A stretch of DNA of 64,000 nucleotides from Wenyingzhuangia gilva (lineage in GTDB: Bacteria; Bacteroidota; Bacteroidia; Flavobacteriales; Flavobacteriaceae), in the NCBI RefSeq assembly GCF_030519655.1, contig NZ_JAUMIT010000004.1, positions 1 to 64,000 on the forward strand, written 5' to 3'. Position numbers and translations under genes: made by a program. Positions 16,446 through 24,027 of this stretch are shown one piece after another. The notes beneath the pieces are model-generated. The model ran no database searches, was not told the DNA's origin, and saw only the letters and a program-made list of their open reading frames with translations. The stretch's first letter is position 1; the number at the start of each line of letters is the position of its first letter.

Positions 16446-17228
16446 ATGAATCAACCACTAGCTTATATTCATCCAGGTGCAAAAATTGCACGTAATGTTG
16501 TTATTGAGCCATTTACAACTATCCATAATAATGTAACCATTGGTTCAGGTACGTGGATTGGTTCTAATGTAACCATTATGGAAGGGGCTATAATTGGAGA
16601 AAATTGTAAAATTTTTCCAGGAGCAGTAATTTCTGCTATGCCTCAAGATTTAAAATATGATGGTGAAGAAACCACAACCGTTATTGGGAATAATGTTACT
16701 ATTCGTGAGTGTGTAACCATTAACCGTGGGACTTCTGATAGAATGAAAACGGTTATAGGTGATAACTGCTTAATTATGGCTTATTGTCACGTTGCACACG
16801 ATTGTATTGTGGGGGATAACTGTATTTTTTCTAACGGAAGTACTTTGGCAGGACACACCAATATTGGAGACAATGTTATTTTAGCTGGGATGACTGCTAT
16901 ACATCAATTTTGTTCTATCGGTGATCATGCATTTGTAACTGGTGGATCTTTGGTAAGAAAAGATGTACCTCCTTATGTAAAAGCAGGAAGGGAACCATTA
17001 TCTTATGTAGGAATTAATTCTGTTGGACTAAGAAGAAGAGGTTTTTCTGTAGAGAAAATAAGAGAGATACAAAATATTTACAGAATCTTGTTTCAAAGTA
17101 AATACAACAATTCTCAGGCAATTAGAATTATAGAAGCAGAAATGGAAGCCTCTAGTGAAAGAGATGATATTATCAAATTCATCCAAAACTCACAAAGAGG
17201 AATTATGAAGGGATATTTTAGTAATTAA
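16446..17228 (+). CDS. lpxA: UDP-GlcNAc acyltransferase (LpxA)
   Basis: First enzyme of lipid A synthesis, moving a 3-hydroxyacyl chain from ACP to UDP-GlcNAc. The 260-aa protein opens with hexapeptide-repeat beta-helix coils (YIHPGAKIARNVVIEPFTTI). The catalytic histidine lies in MAYCHVAHDCIVGDNCIFSN, and the C-terminal helical domain begins near VGLRRRGFSVEKI. The INRGTSDR segment is LpxA-specific and separates it from LpxD. It lies 6 bases after lpxC/fabZ and 16 before efp. Confidence 0.97.
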   Translation: MNQPLAYIHPGAKIARNVVIEPFTTIHNNVTIGSGTWIGSNVTIMEGAIIGENCKIFPGAVISAMPQDLKYDGEETTTVIGNNVTIRECVTINRGTSDRMKTVIGDNCLIMAYCHVAHDCIVGDNCIFSNGSTLAGHTNIGDNVILAGMTAIHQFCSIGDHAFVTGGSLVRKDVPPYVKAGREPLSYVGINSVGLRRRGFSVEKIREIQNIYRILFQSKYNNSQAIRIIEAEMEASSERDDIIKFIQNSQRGIMKGYFSN

Positions 17229-17244
17229 GAATAAAATTTTTTAG

Positions 17245-17811
17245 ATGGCAACAACATCAGATATTAGAAATGGATTGTGCATTGTATATAACAGTGATAC
17301 TTTCAAAGTAGTAGAATTTCAACACGTAAAGCCAGGTAAAGGTCCTGCTTTTGTAAGAACTAAATTAAAAAGTTTAACCTCAGGAAAAGTAATTGACAAT
17401 ACTTTCTCTGCTGGACATAAAATTGACGAAGTTAGAGTGGAAACTAGAAAATATCAGTATTTATATGCTGAAGGGGATACTTTTAACTTTATGAACACTG
17501 ATGACTACAATCAAATCACTTTAGACAAAGCTGCTTTAGATGCTCCAGAATTGTTAAAAGAAGGAGAAGTTGTAACAGTAATTGTTCGTGCAGAAGATGA
17601 AATGCCATTGTCTGTAGAAATGCCTCAATCAGTAATTTTAGAAGTTACTTATACAGAGCCAGGTATTAAAGGAAACACAGCAACCAACGCAACCAAGCCA
17701 GCAACTGTAGAAACGGGTGCCTCAGTAAACGTACCTTTGTTTATTAACGAAGGAGATATGATTAAAATTGAAACAGCAAAAGGTACTTATCAAGAAAGAA
17801 TAAAGGCTTAA
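17245..17811 (+). CDS. efp: Translation elongation factor P
   Basis: Relieves ribosome stalling at polyproline stretches. The 188-aa protein has the three EF-P domains: an N-terminal KOW-like domain with lysine 32 at the loop tip (HVKPGKGPAFVRTKLKS), an OB domain with the YTEPGIKGNTATNATKP signature at ~130-150, and a C-terminal OB domain ending GDMIKIETAKGTYQERIKA. The proline-free loop K-P-G-K-G suggests the EpmA/lysyl or unmodified type rather than rhamnosylated arginine; modification state is inference. Last gene of the lpx cluster, followed by a terminator. Confidence 0.97.
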   Translation: MATTSDIRNGLCIVYNSDTFKVVEFQHVKPGKGPAFVRTKLKSLTSGKVIDNTFSAGHKIDEVRVETRKYQYLYAEGDTFNFMNTDDYNQITLDKAALDAPELLKEGEVVTVIVRAEDEMPLSVEMPQSVILEVTYTEPGIKGNTATNATKPATVETGASVNVPLFINEGDMIKIETAKGTYQERIKA

Positions 17812-17837
17812 AACTGTTAAAATGATAAGATGTAAAT

Positions 17838-17870
17838 ACCCAAAGTGAATTTTCATTTTGGGTGTTTTTT
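17838..17870 (+). terminator. Terminator after efp
   Basis: An 11-bp stem with one G-T pair (17838-17848 with 17853-17863), a four-base loop and a T-run close the lpxD-efp transcription unit. Confidence 0.85.
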
Positions 17871-17941
17871 TATAAAATTATTACAGGTTCTTTAATTTTG
17901 TGATAAAAAAATTAAAAGGACAGATATTGTAAACAAATATT

Positions 17942-17949
17942 TATATTTG
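17942..17949 (+). promoter_or_regulatory. Promoter -7 element of sucD-fabG
   Basis: TATATTTG matches TAnnTTTG. It gives an expected start near 17955 and a leader of about 28 nt before sucD. A -33 element is not clear. Confidence 0.6.
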
Positions 17950-17982
17950 TTTGCAATGAATTTCAATAAAAAATAAATATAA

Positions 17983-18867
17983 ATGAGTGTTTTAGTAAAT
18001 AAGGATTCAAAGATTATTGTTCAAGGGTTTACAGGTAGTGAAGGAACTTTTCACGCTTCACAAATGATTGAATATGGAACAAACGTAGTGGGTGGTGTAA
18101 CTCCAGGAAAAGGAGGACAAGAACACTTAGGAAAGCCAGTTTTTAATACTGTACAAGATGCAGTTGATAAGGCAGGAGCTGATACTACTATTATTTTTGT
18201 ACCACCAGCATTTGCAGCTGATGCAATTATGGAAGCTGCTGATGCAGGAATTAAAGTAATTATTTGTATCACCGAAGGAATTCCAGTTGGAGATATGGTA
18301 AAAGTAAAAGCTTATTTACAAAATAAGGAAGCTCGTTTAATTGGACCTAACTGTCCAGGAGTGATTACTCCTGGAGAAGCTAAAGTTGGGATCATGCCAG
18401 GGTTTATCTTTAAAAAAGGAAATGTAGGGATTGTTTCTAAATCAGGAACTTTAACTTATGAAGCTGCTGACCAAGTAGTAAAACAAGGTTACGGAATCAC
18501 GACTGCTATTGGTATTGGTGGAGATCCAATTATTGGAACTACTACTAAAGAAGCTGTAGAATTGTTGATGAATGACCCAGAAACGGAAGCAATTGTAATG
18601 ATTGGTGAAATTGGAGGTCAATTAGAAGCAGAAGCTGCTAGATGGATCAAAGCTGATGGTAACAGAAAACCAGTGGTAGGGTTTATTGCTGGACAAACTG
18701 CACCTGCAGGACGTACAATGGGACACGCTGGTGCTATTGTAAGTGGTGAAGGAGAATCTGCTCAAGCTAAAATGGAAATTTTAGCAGAAAATGGAATTCA
18801 CGTAGTAGCATCACCTGCAAAAATTGGTGAAGCAATTGCAAGTGTTTTGGCAGGAGTAGCAAAATAA
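17983..18867 (+). CDS. sucD: Succinyl-CoA ligase, alpha subunit
   Basis: TCA-cycle enzyme subunit that binds CoA and carries the phosphohistidine. The 294-aa chain has the CoA-binding Rossmann part ([32 protein letters not shown]), the [20 protein letters not shown] loop, and the active-site histidine in [18 protein letters not shown]. The beta subunit sucC is not adjacent; sucD lies with fabG instead, 12 bases apart, as one likely transcription unit. Confidence 0.97.
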   Translation: MSVLVNKDSKIIVQGFTGSEGTFHASQMIEYGTNVVGGVTPGKGGQEHLGKPVFNTVQDAVDKAGADTTIIFVPPAFAADAIMEAADAGIKVIICITEGIPVGDMVKVKAYLQNKEARLIGPNCPGVITPGEAKVGIMPGFIFKKGNVGIVSKSGTLTYEAADQVVKQGYGITTAIGIGGDPIIGTTTKEAVELLMNDPETEAIVMIGEIGGQLEAEAARWIKADGNRKPVVGFIAGQTAPAGRTMGHAGAIVSGEGESAQAKMEILAENGIHVVASPAKIGEAIASVLAGVAK

Positions 18868-18879
18868 AAAAAGTAAAGA

Positions 18880-19629
18880 ATGGGATTATTACAAGATAAA
18901 ACAGCCATCATTACTGGTGCAACAAGAGGAATAGGTAAAGGAATTGCATTAGAATTTGCTAAGCAAGGAGCAAATATCGCTTTTACATACAGTTCATCTG
19001 TTGAAGCAGCAAATGCTTTAGAGGCTGAATTAGCTGCTTTTGGTGTGAAAGCCAAAGGATATCAATCTAACGCTGCAGAATTTGATGCTGCTCAAGCATT
19101 GGCAGCAGACGTTTTAAAAGAATTTGGAACGATTGATGTATTGATTAATAATGCTGGAATTACAAAGGATAATTTGTTAATGCGTATTTCTGAGGAAGAC
19201 TTTGATAAAGTAATCGAAGTAAACTTAAAATCTGTCTTTAACTTAACAAAAGCTGTAATTCGACCAATGATGAAGCAAAGAGCTGGTTCTATTATTAACA
19301 TGAGTTCTGTTGTTGGAGTTCAAGGAAATGCAGGACAAACAAACTATGCGGCTTCAAAAGCGGGAATGTTAGGATTTACTAAATCTGTGGCTTTAGAGTT
19401 AGGATCTAGAAATATTAGATGTAACGCAATTGCTCCTGGATTTATTGAAACTGAAATGACAGCTAAATTAGATGAATCTGTTGTAGATGGATGGAGACAA
19501 GCCATTCCTTTAAAAAGAGGAGGTCAACCAGAAGATATTGCAAATGCATGTGTGTTTTTAGCTTCTGATATGTCTGCATATATTACAGGACAAACATTAA
19601 ATGTAGATGGTGGTATGATTACTGCATAA
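18880..19629 (+). CDS. fabG: 3-oxoacyl-ACP reductase (FabG, SDR family)
   Basis: NADPH-dependent reduction of 3-oxoacyl-ACP in fatty-acid elongation. The 249-aa classical short-chain dehydrogenase has TGATRGIGKGIA for the cofactor, LINNAGIT, the catalytic Ser in NMSSVVG, the YAASK Tyr-Lys pair, and the FabG-typical CNAIAPGFIETEM. The C-terminus GQTLNVDGGMITA is also FabG-like. Another SDR substrate cannot be excluded, since the fold is shared, but motif agreement is high. A terminator follows. Confidence 0.92.
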   Translation: MGLLQDKTAIITGATRGIGKGIALEFAKQGANIAFTYSSSVEAANALEAELAAFGVKAKGYQSNAAEFDAAQALAADVLKEFGTIDVLINNAGITKDNLLMRISEEDFDKVIEVNLKSVFNLTKAVIRPMMKQRAGSIINMSSVVGVQGNAGQTNYAASKAGMLGFTKSVALELGSRNIRCNAIAPGFIETEMTAKLDESVVDGWRQAIPLKRGGQPEDIANACVFLASDMSAYITGQTLNVDGGMITA

Positions 19630-19649
19630 TTTACCTTTATTATAATTTT

Positions 19650-19690
19650 AAAAACCGCTTTAAAGATTTTCTTTAAAGCGGTTTTTGTTT
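19650..19690 (+). terminator. Terminator after fabG
   Basis: A near-perfect stem of up to 17 bp (19650-19666 with 19670-19686, tight three-base loop) is flanked by an A-run and a T-run. It ends sucD-fabG. Confidence 0.88.
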
Positions 19691-19785
19691 TTAAGGATTT
19701 TAAATGAAACACGAAATTATTAGTTAACAGCCCCAATAAATCGTAAATTCAGAATTATTAATCTTTTATTAAATTAAGTTAAACA

Positions 19786-20613
19786 ATGACAAATCAAAAT
19801 ATAAAAATCCCTAAATCCCTTCCTATTATTATAGTTGCTGTAATTGTAGTTTTGGTGTTTATTTCAAAATCAGCCATCAGTATAGATTCTGGAAAGGCAG
19901 GAGTAAAGTTTGAAACTTTTGGGGGAGGTGTTGTAACCGATGAACCTGCTTTAGGAGAAGGATTTCATTTAATAGCTCCATGGAACAAGGTTTTTGTATA
20001 CGAAGTTCGTCAGCAAGAATTGTTTGAAAAAATGAAAGTACTGTCTTCTAATGGATTGGATATTTTATTAGAAGTAAGTGCTTGGTATATGCCACAAACT
20101 GAGAATTTAGGAGAATTACATCAACAAAAAGGGCAAGAATATTTAAGTAGAGTAATATTACCCTCTTTAAGATCAGCAGCTCGTTCTGTAGTAGGAAGAT
20201 ATACCCCAGAACAAATATATTCTAGTAAACGTGATGTAATTCAGAGTGAAATTTTTGATGAAACCAAAAAAATATTAGACGATCAATTTGTTCAGCTAAA
20301 CGAGGTGTTGGTAAGAGATGTAACGTTACCTACTACAATTAAAAATGCTATTGAAAAGAAACTAAAACAAGAGCAAGAGTTTTTAGAGTATGAGTTTACC
20401 ATTCAGAAAGCTCAGAAAGAAGCAGAACGTCAAAAAATTGATGCTGAAGGAAAAGCAACAGCAAACAAAATTTTAAATGCATCTTTATCAGAAAACATTT
20501 TAAAAGAAAAAGGAATTCAAGCAACTTTAGAGTTGGCCAATTCCCCAAATGCAAAAGTAATTGTAATAGGCTCTTCTAAAACTGGAATGCCCATTATTTT
20601 AGGAAATCAGTAA
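19786..20613 (+). CDS. Prohibitin/SPFH-domain membrane protein
   Basis: The 275-aa protein has one N-terminal transmembrane segment (IIIVAVIVVLVFISKSAI, ~residues 12-30), then a prohibitin-type SPFH domain (GKAGVKFETFGGGVVTDEPA, EVRQQELFEKMKVLSSNGLD, VGRYTPEQIYSSKRD), then a charged coiled-coil helix rich in Glu/Lys/Gln. SPFH proteins form membrane-bound oligomeric cages that organise proteases or lipid microdomains. No FtsH or protease neighbour is visible, so the partner is unknown. It appears to be a single-gene unit ending at the hairpin at 20657-20685. Confidence 0.88.
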   Translation: MTNQNIKIPKSLPIIIVAVIVVLVFISKSAISIDSGKAGVKFETFGGGVVTDEPALGEGFHLIAPWNKVFVYEVRQQELFEKMKVLSSNGLDILLEVSAWYMPQTENLGELHQQKGQEYLSRVILPSLRSAARSVVGRYTPEQIYSSKRDVIQSEIFDETKKILDDQFVQLNEVLVRDVTLPTTIKNAIEKKLKQEQEFLEYEFTIQKAQKEAERQKIDAEGKATANKILNASLSENILKEKGIQATLELANSPNAKVIVIGSSKTGMPIILGNQ

Positions 20614-20656
20614 AGGATTGATTTGCTAAACAAGTAAATCAAACAATTAAAATATT

Positions 20657-20690
20657 AAGCTCAAAGATTTTCTATCTTTGAGCTTTTTTT
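20657..20690 (+). terminator. Terminator after SPFH gene, overlapping the next promoter
   Basis: A 12-bp perfect stem (20657-20668 with 20674-20685), a five-base loop and a seven-T run. The descending arm contains TATCTTTG, the -7 element of the following gene. Confidence 0.87.
20673..20680 (+). promoter_or_regulatory. Promoter -7 element inside the terminator stem
   Basis: TATCTTTG fits TAnnTTTG and lies 15 bases before the ATG at 20696, the same spacing as at pcm. It shares bases with the terminator's 3' arm. Confidence 0.5.
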
Positions 20691-20695
20691 ATGCT

Positions 20696-22540
20696 ATGAT
20701 AAATTCCCTAAAATATTTATTTAAAAATTACCTATACTTCTTGGTTATTTATGCCATTTCCAGAATTGTATTTATTGTTTATAACTTAAATAGTTTTGAT
20801 ATTTCTTTTAAAGAAGCCATTCTTTCTTTTCTGTATGCGTGGAGGGTAGATACCGTAATGGCATGTTATATTTTAATCATTCCAACTTTATTATTGAGTC
20901 TTCATTTCTTGTATCCAAATAAAGCCACTCATTATATAGTAAAAACTGTAGTGATGATTTTTACTTTAATCAATGCTATGATTATGATTGGGGACATAGG
21001 GATTTATAAAGAATGGAACACCAAAATTAATTACAAAGCACTTACGTATTTAAAAGATGTTGATGAAGTAATGAGGACATCAACCAATGGTTTGTTGATT
21101 TCGGGTACTGTTTTGTTTTTGTTGATGTTGGTTTTATCGTATTATGTATATCAAAAAATAGTTCCTAAAAACATCCATGTAAAACAAAGTTATATGCTTC
21201 CTATTCCTTTTTTCTTGTTAGCAGGTGGAGTTGTTTTTTTAGGATTAAGAGGTACAGGGATTACGCCTATTGATCAAAGCGATGCTTACTTTTCTGAAAA
21301 TGATTTTGCCAATGCTGCAGCTATTAATTCAACCTTTAACTTGGCAAGAAGTGTTGAATCTAATATAAAAGTAGGAGATGAAAATCCTTATCAGTTTTTT
21401 ACCAAAGAAGAATTAAATAAAAGGATTACTAATTTATACGAGGTTAAAAAGGACACAACCATTTCAATTTTAAAAACTTCAAAACCCAATATTGTTTATA
21501 TTATTCTTGAAGGTTTTTCAGCAGATTTAATTGGAGCAGATGGAGGGTATAAAAGTGTAACCCCAACTTTAGATTCTATAATTAAAAACGGGTATAATTT
21601 TACCAATGTAGTTTCTCCAGGCTTAAGATCTCATGTAGGAATGATTAGCATTTTTAGTGGTTTTCCTGCTTTACCAACCGTAAATGTTGCTACCCAAAGA
21701 GATAAATTTACCAACTTACCCAACTTTGTAAAAGACCTTAAAAAACAAGGATATGAAACGGGTTATATTTTTGGAGGAGATTTAAAACATGGAAAAGTTT
21801 TAGACTATATTTTTAATTGTCATTTTGATCATTTAATCAAAGGAGAAGATTTTTCATCTGAAATTCCTACAGGAAAATTGGGGGTTGCTGATGAATATTT
21901 ATTTGAAAGAAAAATTCAAGAAATAGATAAAATGAAAGCCCCTTTTATGATGGCATCATTTACTTTAAGCACTCATTCTCCATTTGATTATCCTATGAAA
22001 GATGTGTTTAATTTCGGAGGCGGATATCAACAATACATCAACTCAGGTCATTATACAGATAAAAGTTTAAAACAGTTTTTTAAAGTTGCTGCTACCAAAC
22101 CTTGGTATAAAAATACACTATTTGTTATTACGGCAGATCATAGTCATCCAACCCCAAATCATTGGGAAGAATTTGTGGCCAATAAAAGTAGAATTCCATT
22201 GGTGTTTTATGGAGAGGTTATCAAAGAAGAATTTAGAGGAATCCAAAACCCAAAATATGCTAGTCAGTTAGATATTTCATCAACAGTATTACATCAATTA
22301 GGTTTAGAGGCCAAAGAATATCAATGGAGTAAAAATTTATTCAATCCAAACACCAAAGATTTTGGTTTTTATGTATATAATGATGCTTATGGTTTGGTAA
22401 GTCAAAACGAAAATGTATTTTATCATCATGAAACAAAAAAGACGGTTTATCAACCTGAAGAAGCGTTTCAGAATAAAAATAAAGAAGAAGATCTTAAAGC
22501 ATTGTTACAAGCTTTGTATGATGAGTATTTAAAATTATAG
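20696..22540 (+). CDS. LTA synthase-like membrane sulfatase/phosphotransferase family protein
   Basis: The 614-aa protein has about five N-terminal transmembrane helices (residues ~1-185) and a large extracytoplasmic alkaline-phosphatase-fold domain (~250-600). That domain shows NIVYIILEGFSADL (metal site), GLRSHVGMISIFSGFPALP (nucleophile region), YIFGGDLKHGK, FTLSTHSPFDYP and ITADHSHPTPNHWE. LtaS-type enzymes move phosphoglycerol; in Bacteroidota, which lack LTA, the substrate is unknown and phosphoethanolamine or glycerol-phosphate transfer are options. The expected nucleophile Thr appears replaced by Ser (R-S-H). Start ATG 20696 was chosen because the in-frame TTG at 20678 lies in the terminator. 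The NUDIX gene follows after 3 bases. Confidence 0.85.
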   Translation: MINSLKYLFKNYLYFLVIYAISRIVFIVYNLNSFDISFKEAILSFLYAWRVDTVMACYILIIPTLLLSLHFLYPNKATHYIVKTVVMIFTLINAMIMIGDIGIYKEWNTKINYKALTYLKDVDEVMRTSTNGLLISGTVLFLLMLVLSYYVYQKIVPKNIHVKQSYMLPIPFFLLAGGVVFLGLRGTGITPIDQSDAYFSENDFANAAAINSTFNLARSVESNIKVGDENPYQFFTKEELNKRITNLYEVKKDTTISILKTSKPNIVYIILEGFSADLIGADGGYKSVTPTLDSIIKNGYNFTNVVSPGLRSHVGMISIFSGFPALPTVNVATQRDKFTNLPNFVKDLKKQGYETGYIFGGDLKHGKVLDYIFNCHFDHLIKGEDFSSEIPTGKLGVADEYLFERKIQEIDKMKAPFMMASFTLSTHSPFDYPMKDVFNFGGGYQQYINSGHYTDKSLKQFFKVAATKPWYKNTLFVITADHSHPTPNHWEEFVANKSRIPLVFYGEVIKEEFRGIQNPKYASQLDISSTVLHQLGLEAKEYQWSKNLFNPNTKDFGFYVYNDAYGLVSQNENVFYHHETKKTVYQPEEAFQNKNKEEDLKALLQALYDEYLKL

Positions 22541-22543
22541 AAA

Positions 22544-23122
22544 ATGAAAATATCCAATATTAAAGAAAAGGTGTTGTCTAATAAATGGAAGCCTTTAAAA
22601 TTGTTTTCTTATCAATACACTCGCACAGACGGAAGAACCGAAGAGCAAGTAAGAGAAGTTTATGACAAAGGAGATGGAGCGGCCGTTTTTATGTACAACA
22701 AGAAAGCTAAGAAAGTACTCTTAACCAAACAGTTTAGAATGCCCGCATATATTAACGGAGTAGCTTTAGGGATTGTTACCGAAGTTCCAGCTGGGATGTT
22801 AGATAAAGATGATCCGGAAACTTGTATTATTAGAGAAATAGAAGAGGAAACGGGCTATAAAGTTCCAAAAGTTAAAAAAGTGAGACATTGTTTTATGACT
22901 CCTGGAGCAGTAACAGAAATCACCCATATGTTTGTAGCAGAATATGATGAGAGTATGAAAGTAGCAGCAGGTGGTGGATTGAATGATGAACAAGAAGATA
23001 TTTTTGTTTTTGAAATGAGTTTTGATGAGGTAAAAAAAGCCGTAGAAAATAATGAGTTTAATGATGCTAAAACATTAATATTGTTACAATACGCTTGGAT
23101 TCATAATTTATTAGAGGATTAG
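22544..23122 (+). CDS. nudK: NUDIX hydrolase, NudK (GDP-mannose pyrophosphatase)-like
   Basis: The 192-aa protein has the NudK-type NUDIX box: AGMLDKDDPETCIIREIEEETGY in two parts, the glycine loop EVPAGMLDKDDPE and the catalytic helix REIEEETGY. The LLTKQFRMPAYINGV strand before it and the TPGAVTEITHMFVAEY segment after it fit the ADP-ribose/GDP-mannose subfamily. It probably hydrolyses a nucleoside-diphosphate sugar to a sugar phosphate and NMP; the exact sugar is uncertain. Lies 3 bases after the LTA-synthase-like gene, so co-transcribed. Confidence 0.82.
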   Translation: MKISNIKEKVLSNKWKPLKLFSYQYTRTDGRTEEQVREVYDKGDGAAVFMYNKKAKKVLLTKQFRMPAYINGVALGIVTEVPAGMLDKDDPETCIIREIEEETGYKVPKVKKVRHCFMTPGAVTEITHMFVAEYDESMKVAAGGGLNDEQEDIFVFEMSFDEVKKAVENNEFNDAKTLILLQYAWIHNLLED

Positions 23123-23144
23123 GGCAAAAAATCACAGAAAACCG

Positions 23145-23152
23145 TAAATTTG
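23145..23152 (+). promoter_or_regulatory. Possible -7 element before the MaoC gene
   Basis: TAAATTTG fits TAnnTTTG and is 27 bases before the ATG at 23180. No TTTG -33 partner is visible, so confidence is low. Confidence 0.4.
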
Positions 23153-23179
23153 AGTTTCACAAAATAATAAAGTTAATTA

Positions 23180-23644
23180 ATGGCACAAGTAATTATCAAT
23201 AGCTTTGAAGATTTTAAAGCGTATGAGGGTAAAGAGATAGGAGTTTCAGAATATTTGGCAATCCCGCAAGATAGAATCAATCAATTTGCGGATGCAACTT
23301 TAGATCACCAATGGATTCATTGTGATGCTGAAAAAGCAAAAGAAGGTCCTTTTGGTACGCCTATAGCCCATGGTTACTTAACATTGTCTTTAATGCCTTA
23401 TTTATGGGAACAAATTATAGAGGTAAACAACAGCAAAATGTTGGTGAATTACGGAATTGAAAAGTTAAGATTTAACAAGCCTGTTACTGTTGATAGTAAA
23501 GTTAGATTAAGAACCAAGTTAAAATCAATAGAAAATTTAAGAGGAATTTCTAAAGCCGTTCTTTCTATAAATATAGAAATTGAGGGAGAGAGAAAAACAG
23601 CTTTAGATGCTGATATTGTTTTCTTATATCATTTTGTGAATTAA
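23180..23644 (+). CDS. MaoC-family (R)-specific enoyl-CoA hydratase-like protein
   Basis: The 154-aa hot-dog protein has the hydratase-2 motif: Asp and His in INQFADATLDHQWIHCD, then the GTPIAHGYLTLSLMPYL helix. Such proteins hydrate trans-2-enoyl-CoA to (R)-3-hydroxyacyl-CoA, for example to link beta-oxidation to polyhydroxyalkanoate or lipid synthesis. The substrate is not defined by the context. Its stop codon overlaps the start of the next small gene (TAATG). Confidence 0.88.
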   Translation: MAQVIINSFEDFKAYEGKEIGVSEYLAIPQDRINQFADATLDHQWIHCDAEKAKEGPFGTPIAHGYLTLSLMPYLWEQIIEVNNSKMLVNYGIEKLRFNKPVTVDSKVRLRTKLKSIENLRGISKAVLSINIEIEGERKTALDADIVFLYHFVN

Positions 23645-23916
23645 TGCATACTGAAGAAGAAATAAAACAATTGGTTCAAAAAAACATTCACCAGATTAAA
23701 ATAAGTGAGTTTGTAACTGAAGGAGGTTGGCCTAATATTGATGAGGTAGATGTGGCTATATACAGTCAGAAAGAAATGGAAGGTGTGGAAACTATCCATT
23801 TACAAATATTGTACACGGTAGAAAAAGCTGGTTGTTGTTTTATTCCTGGAGGTGAAGAACAAAAGAGATTGTCTAAAATTGTCACCATTAGTAATAATCA
23901 GATTACAATTGTCTGA
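23644..23916 (+). CDS. Conserved small protein of unknown function (90 aa)
   Basis: I do not recognise a named family. The 90-aa acidic protein shows a helical start (TEEEIKQLVQKNIHQI), a central beta-rich part and KAGCCFIPGGEEQKRLSKIV, with a vicinal cysteine pair followed by a proline-glycine turn. No signal peptide or membrane segment is seen. It overlaps the MaoC stop codon by one base, so the two are probably translationally coupled. A terminator follows. Confidence 0.7.
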   Translation: MHTEEEIKQLVQKNIHQIKISEFVTEGGWPNIDEVDVAIYSQKEMEGVETIHLQILYTVEKAGCCFIPGGEEQKRLSKIVTISNNQITIV

Positions 23917-23936
23917 GTTGTTTTTAAAATATAGAT

Positions 23937-23968
23937 AAGCCTGTTCTTTAATTAGAACAGGCTTTATT
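23937..23968 (+). terminator. Terminator after the MaoC operon
   Basis: An 11-bp perfect stem (23937-23947 with 23954-23964), six-base loop and short T-run after the 90-aa gene. Confidence 0.8.
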
Positions 23969-24027
23969 GTACAGGATAGTTTATTTTAAAATCTATTTTA
24001 TATTGTGTCACAAAAATAAATTTTACA

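Noticed and set aside
20678-20695. TTG start for the LTA-synthase-like gene
   Set aside because: It lies within the terminator stem; ATG 20696 is the natural start of the first membrane helix.
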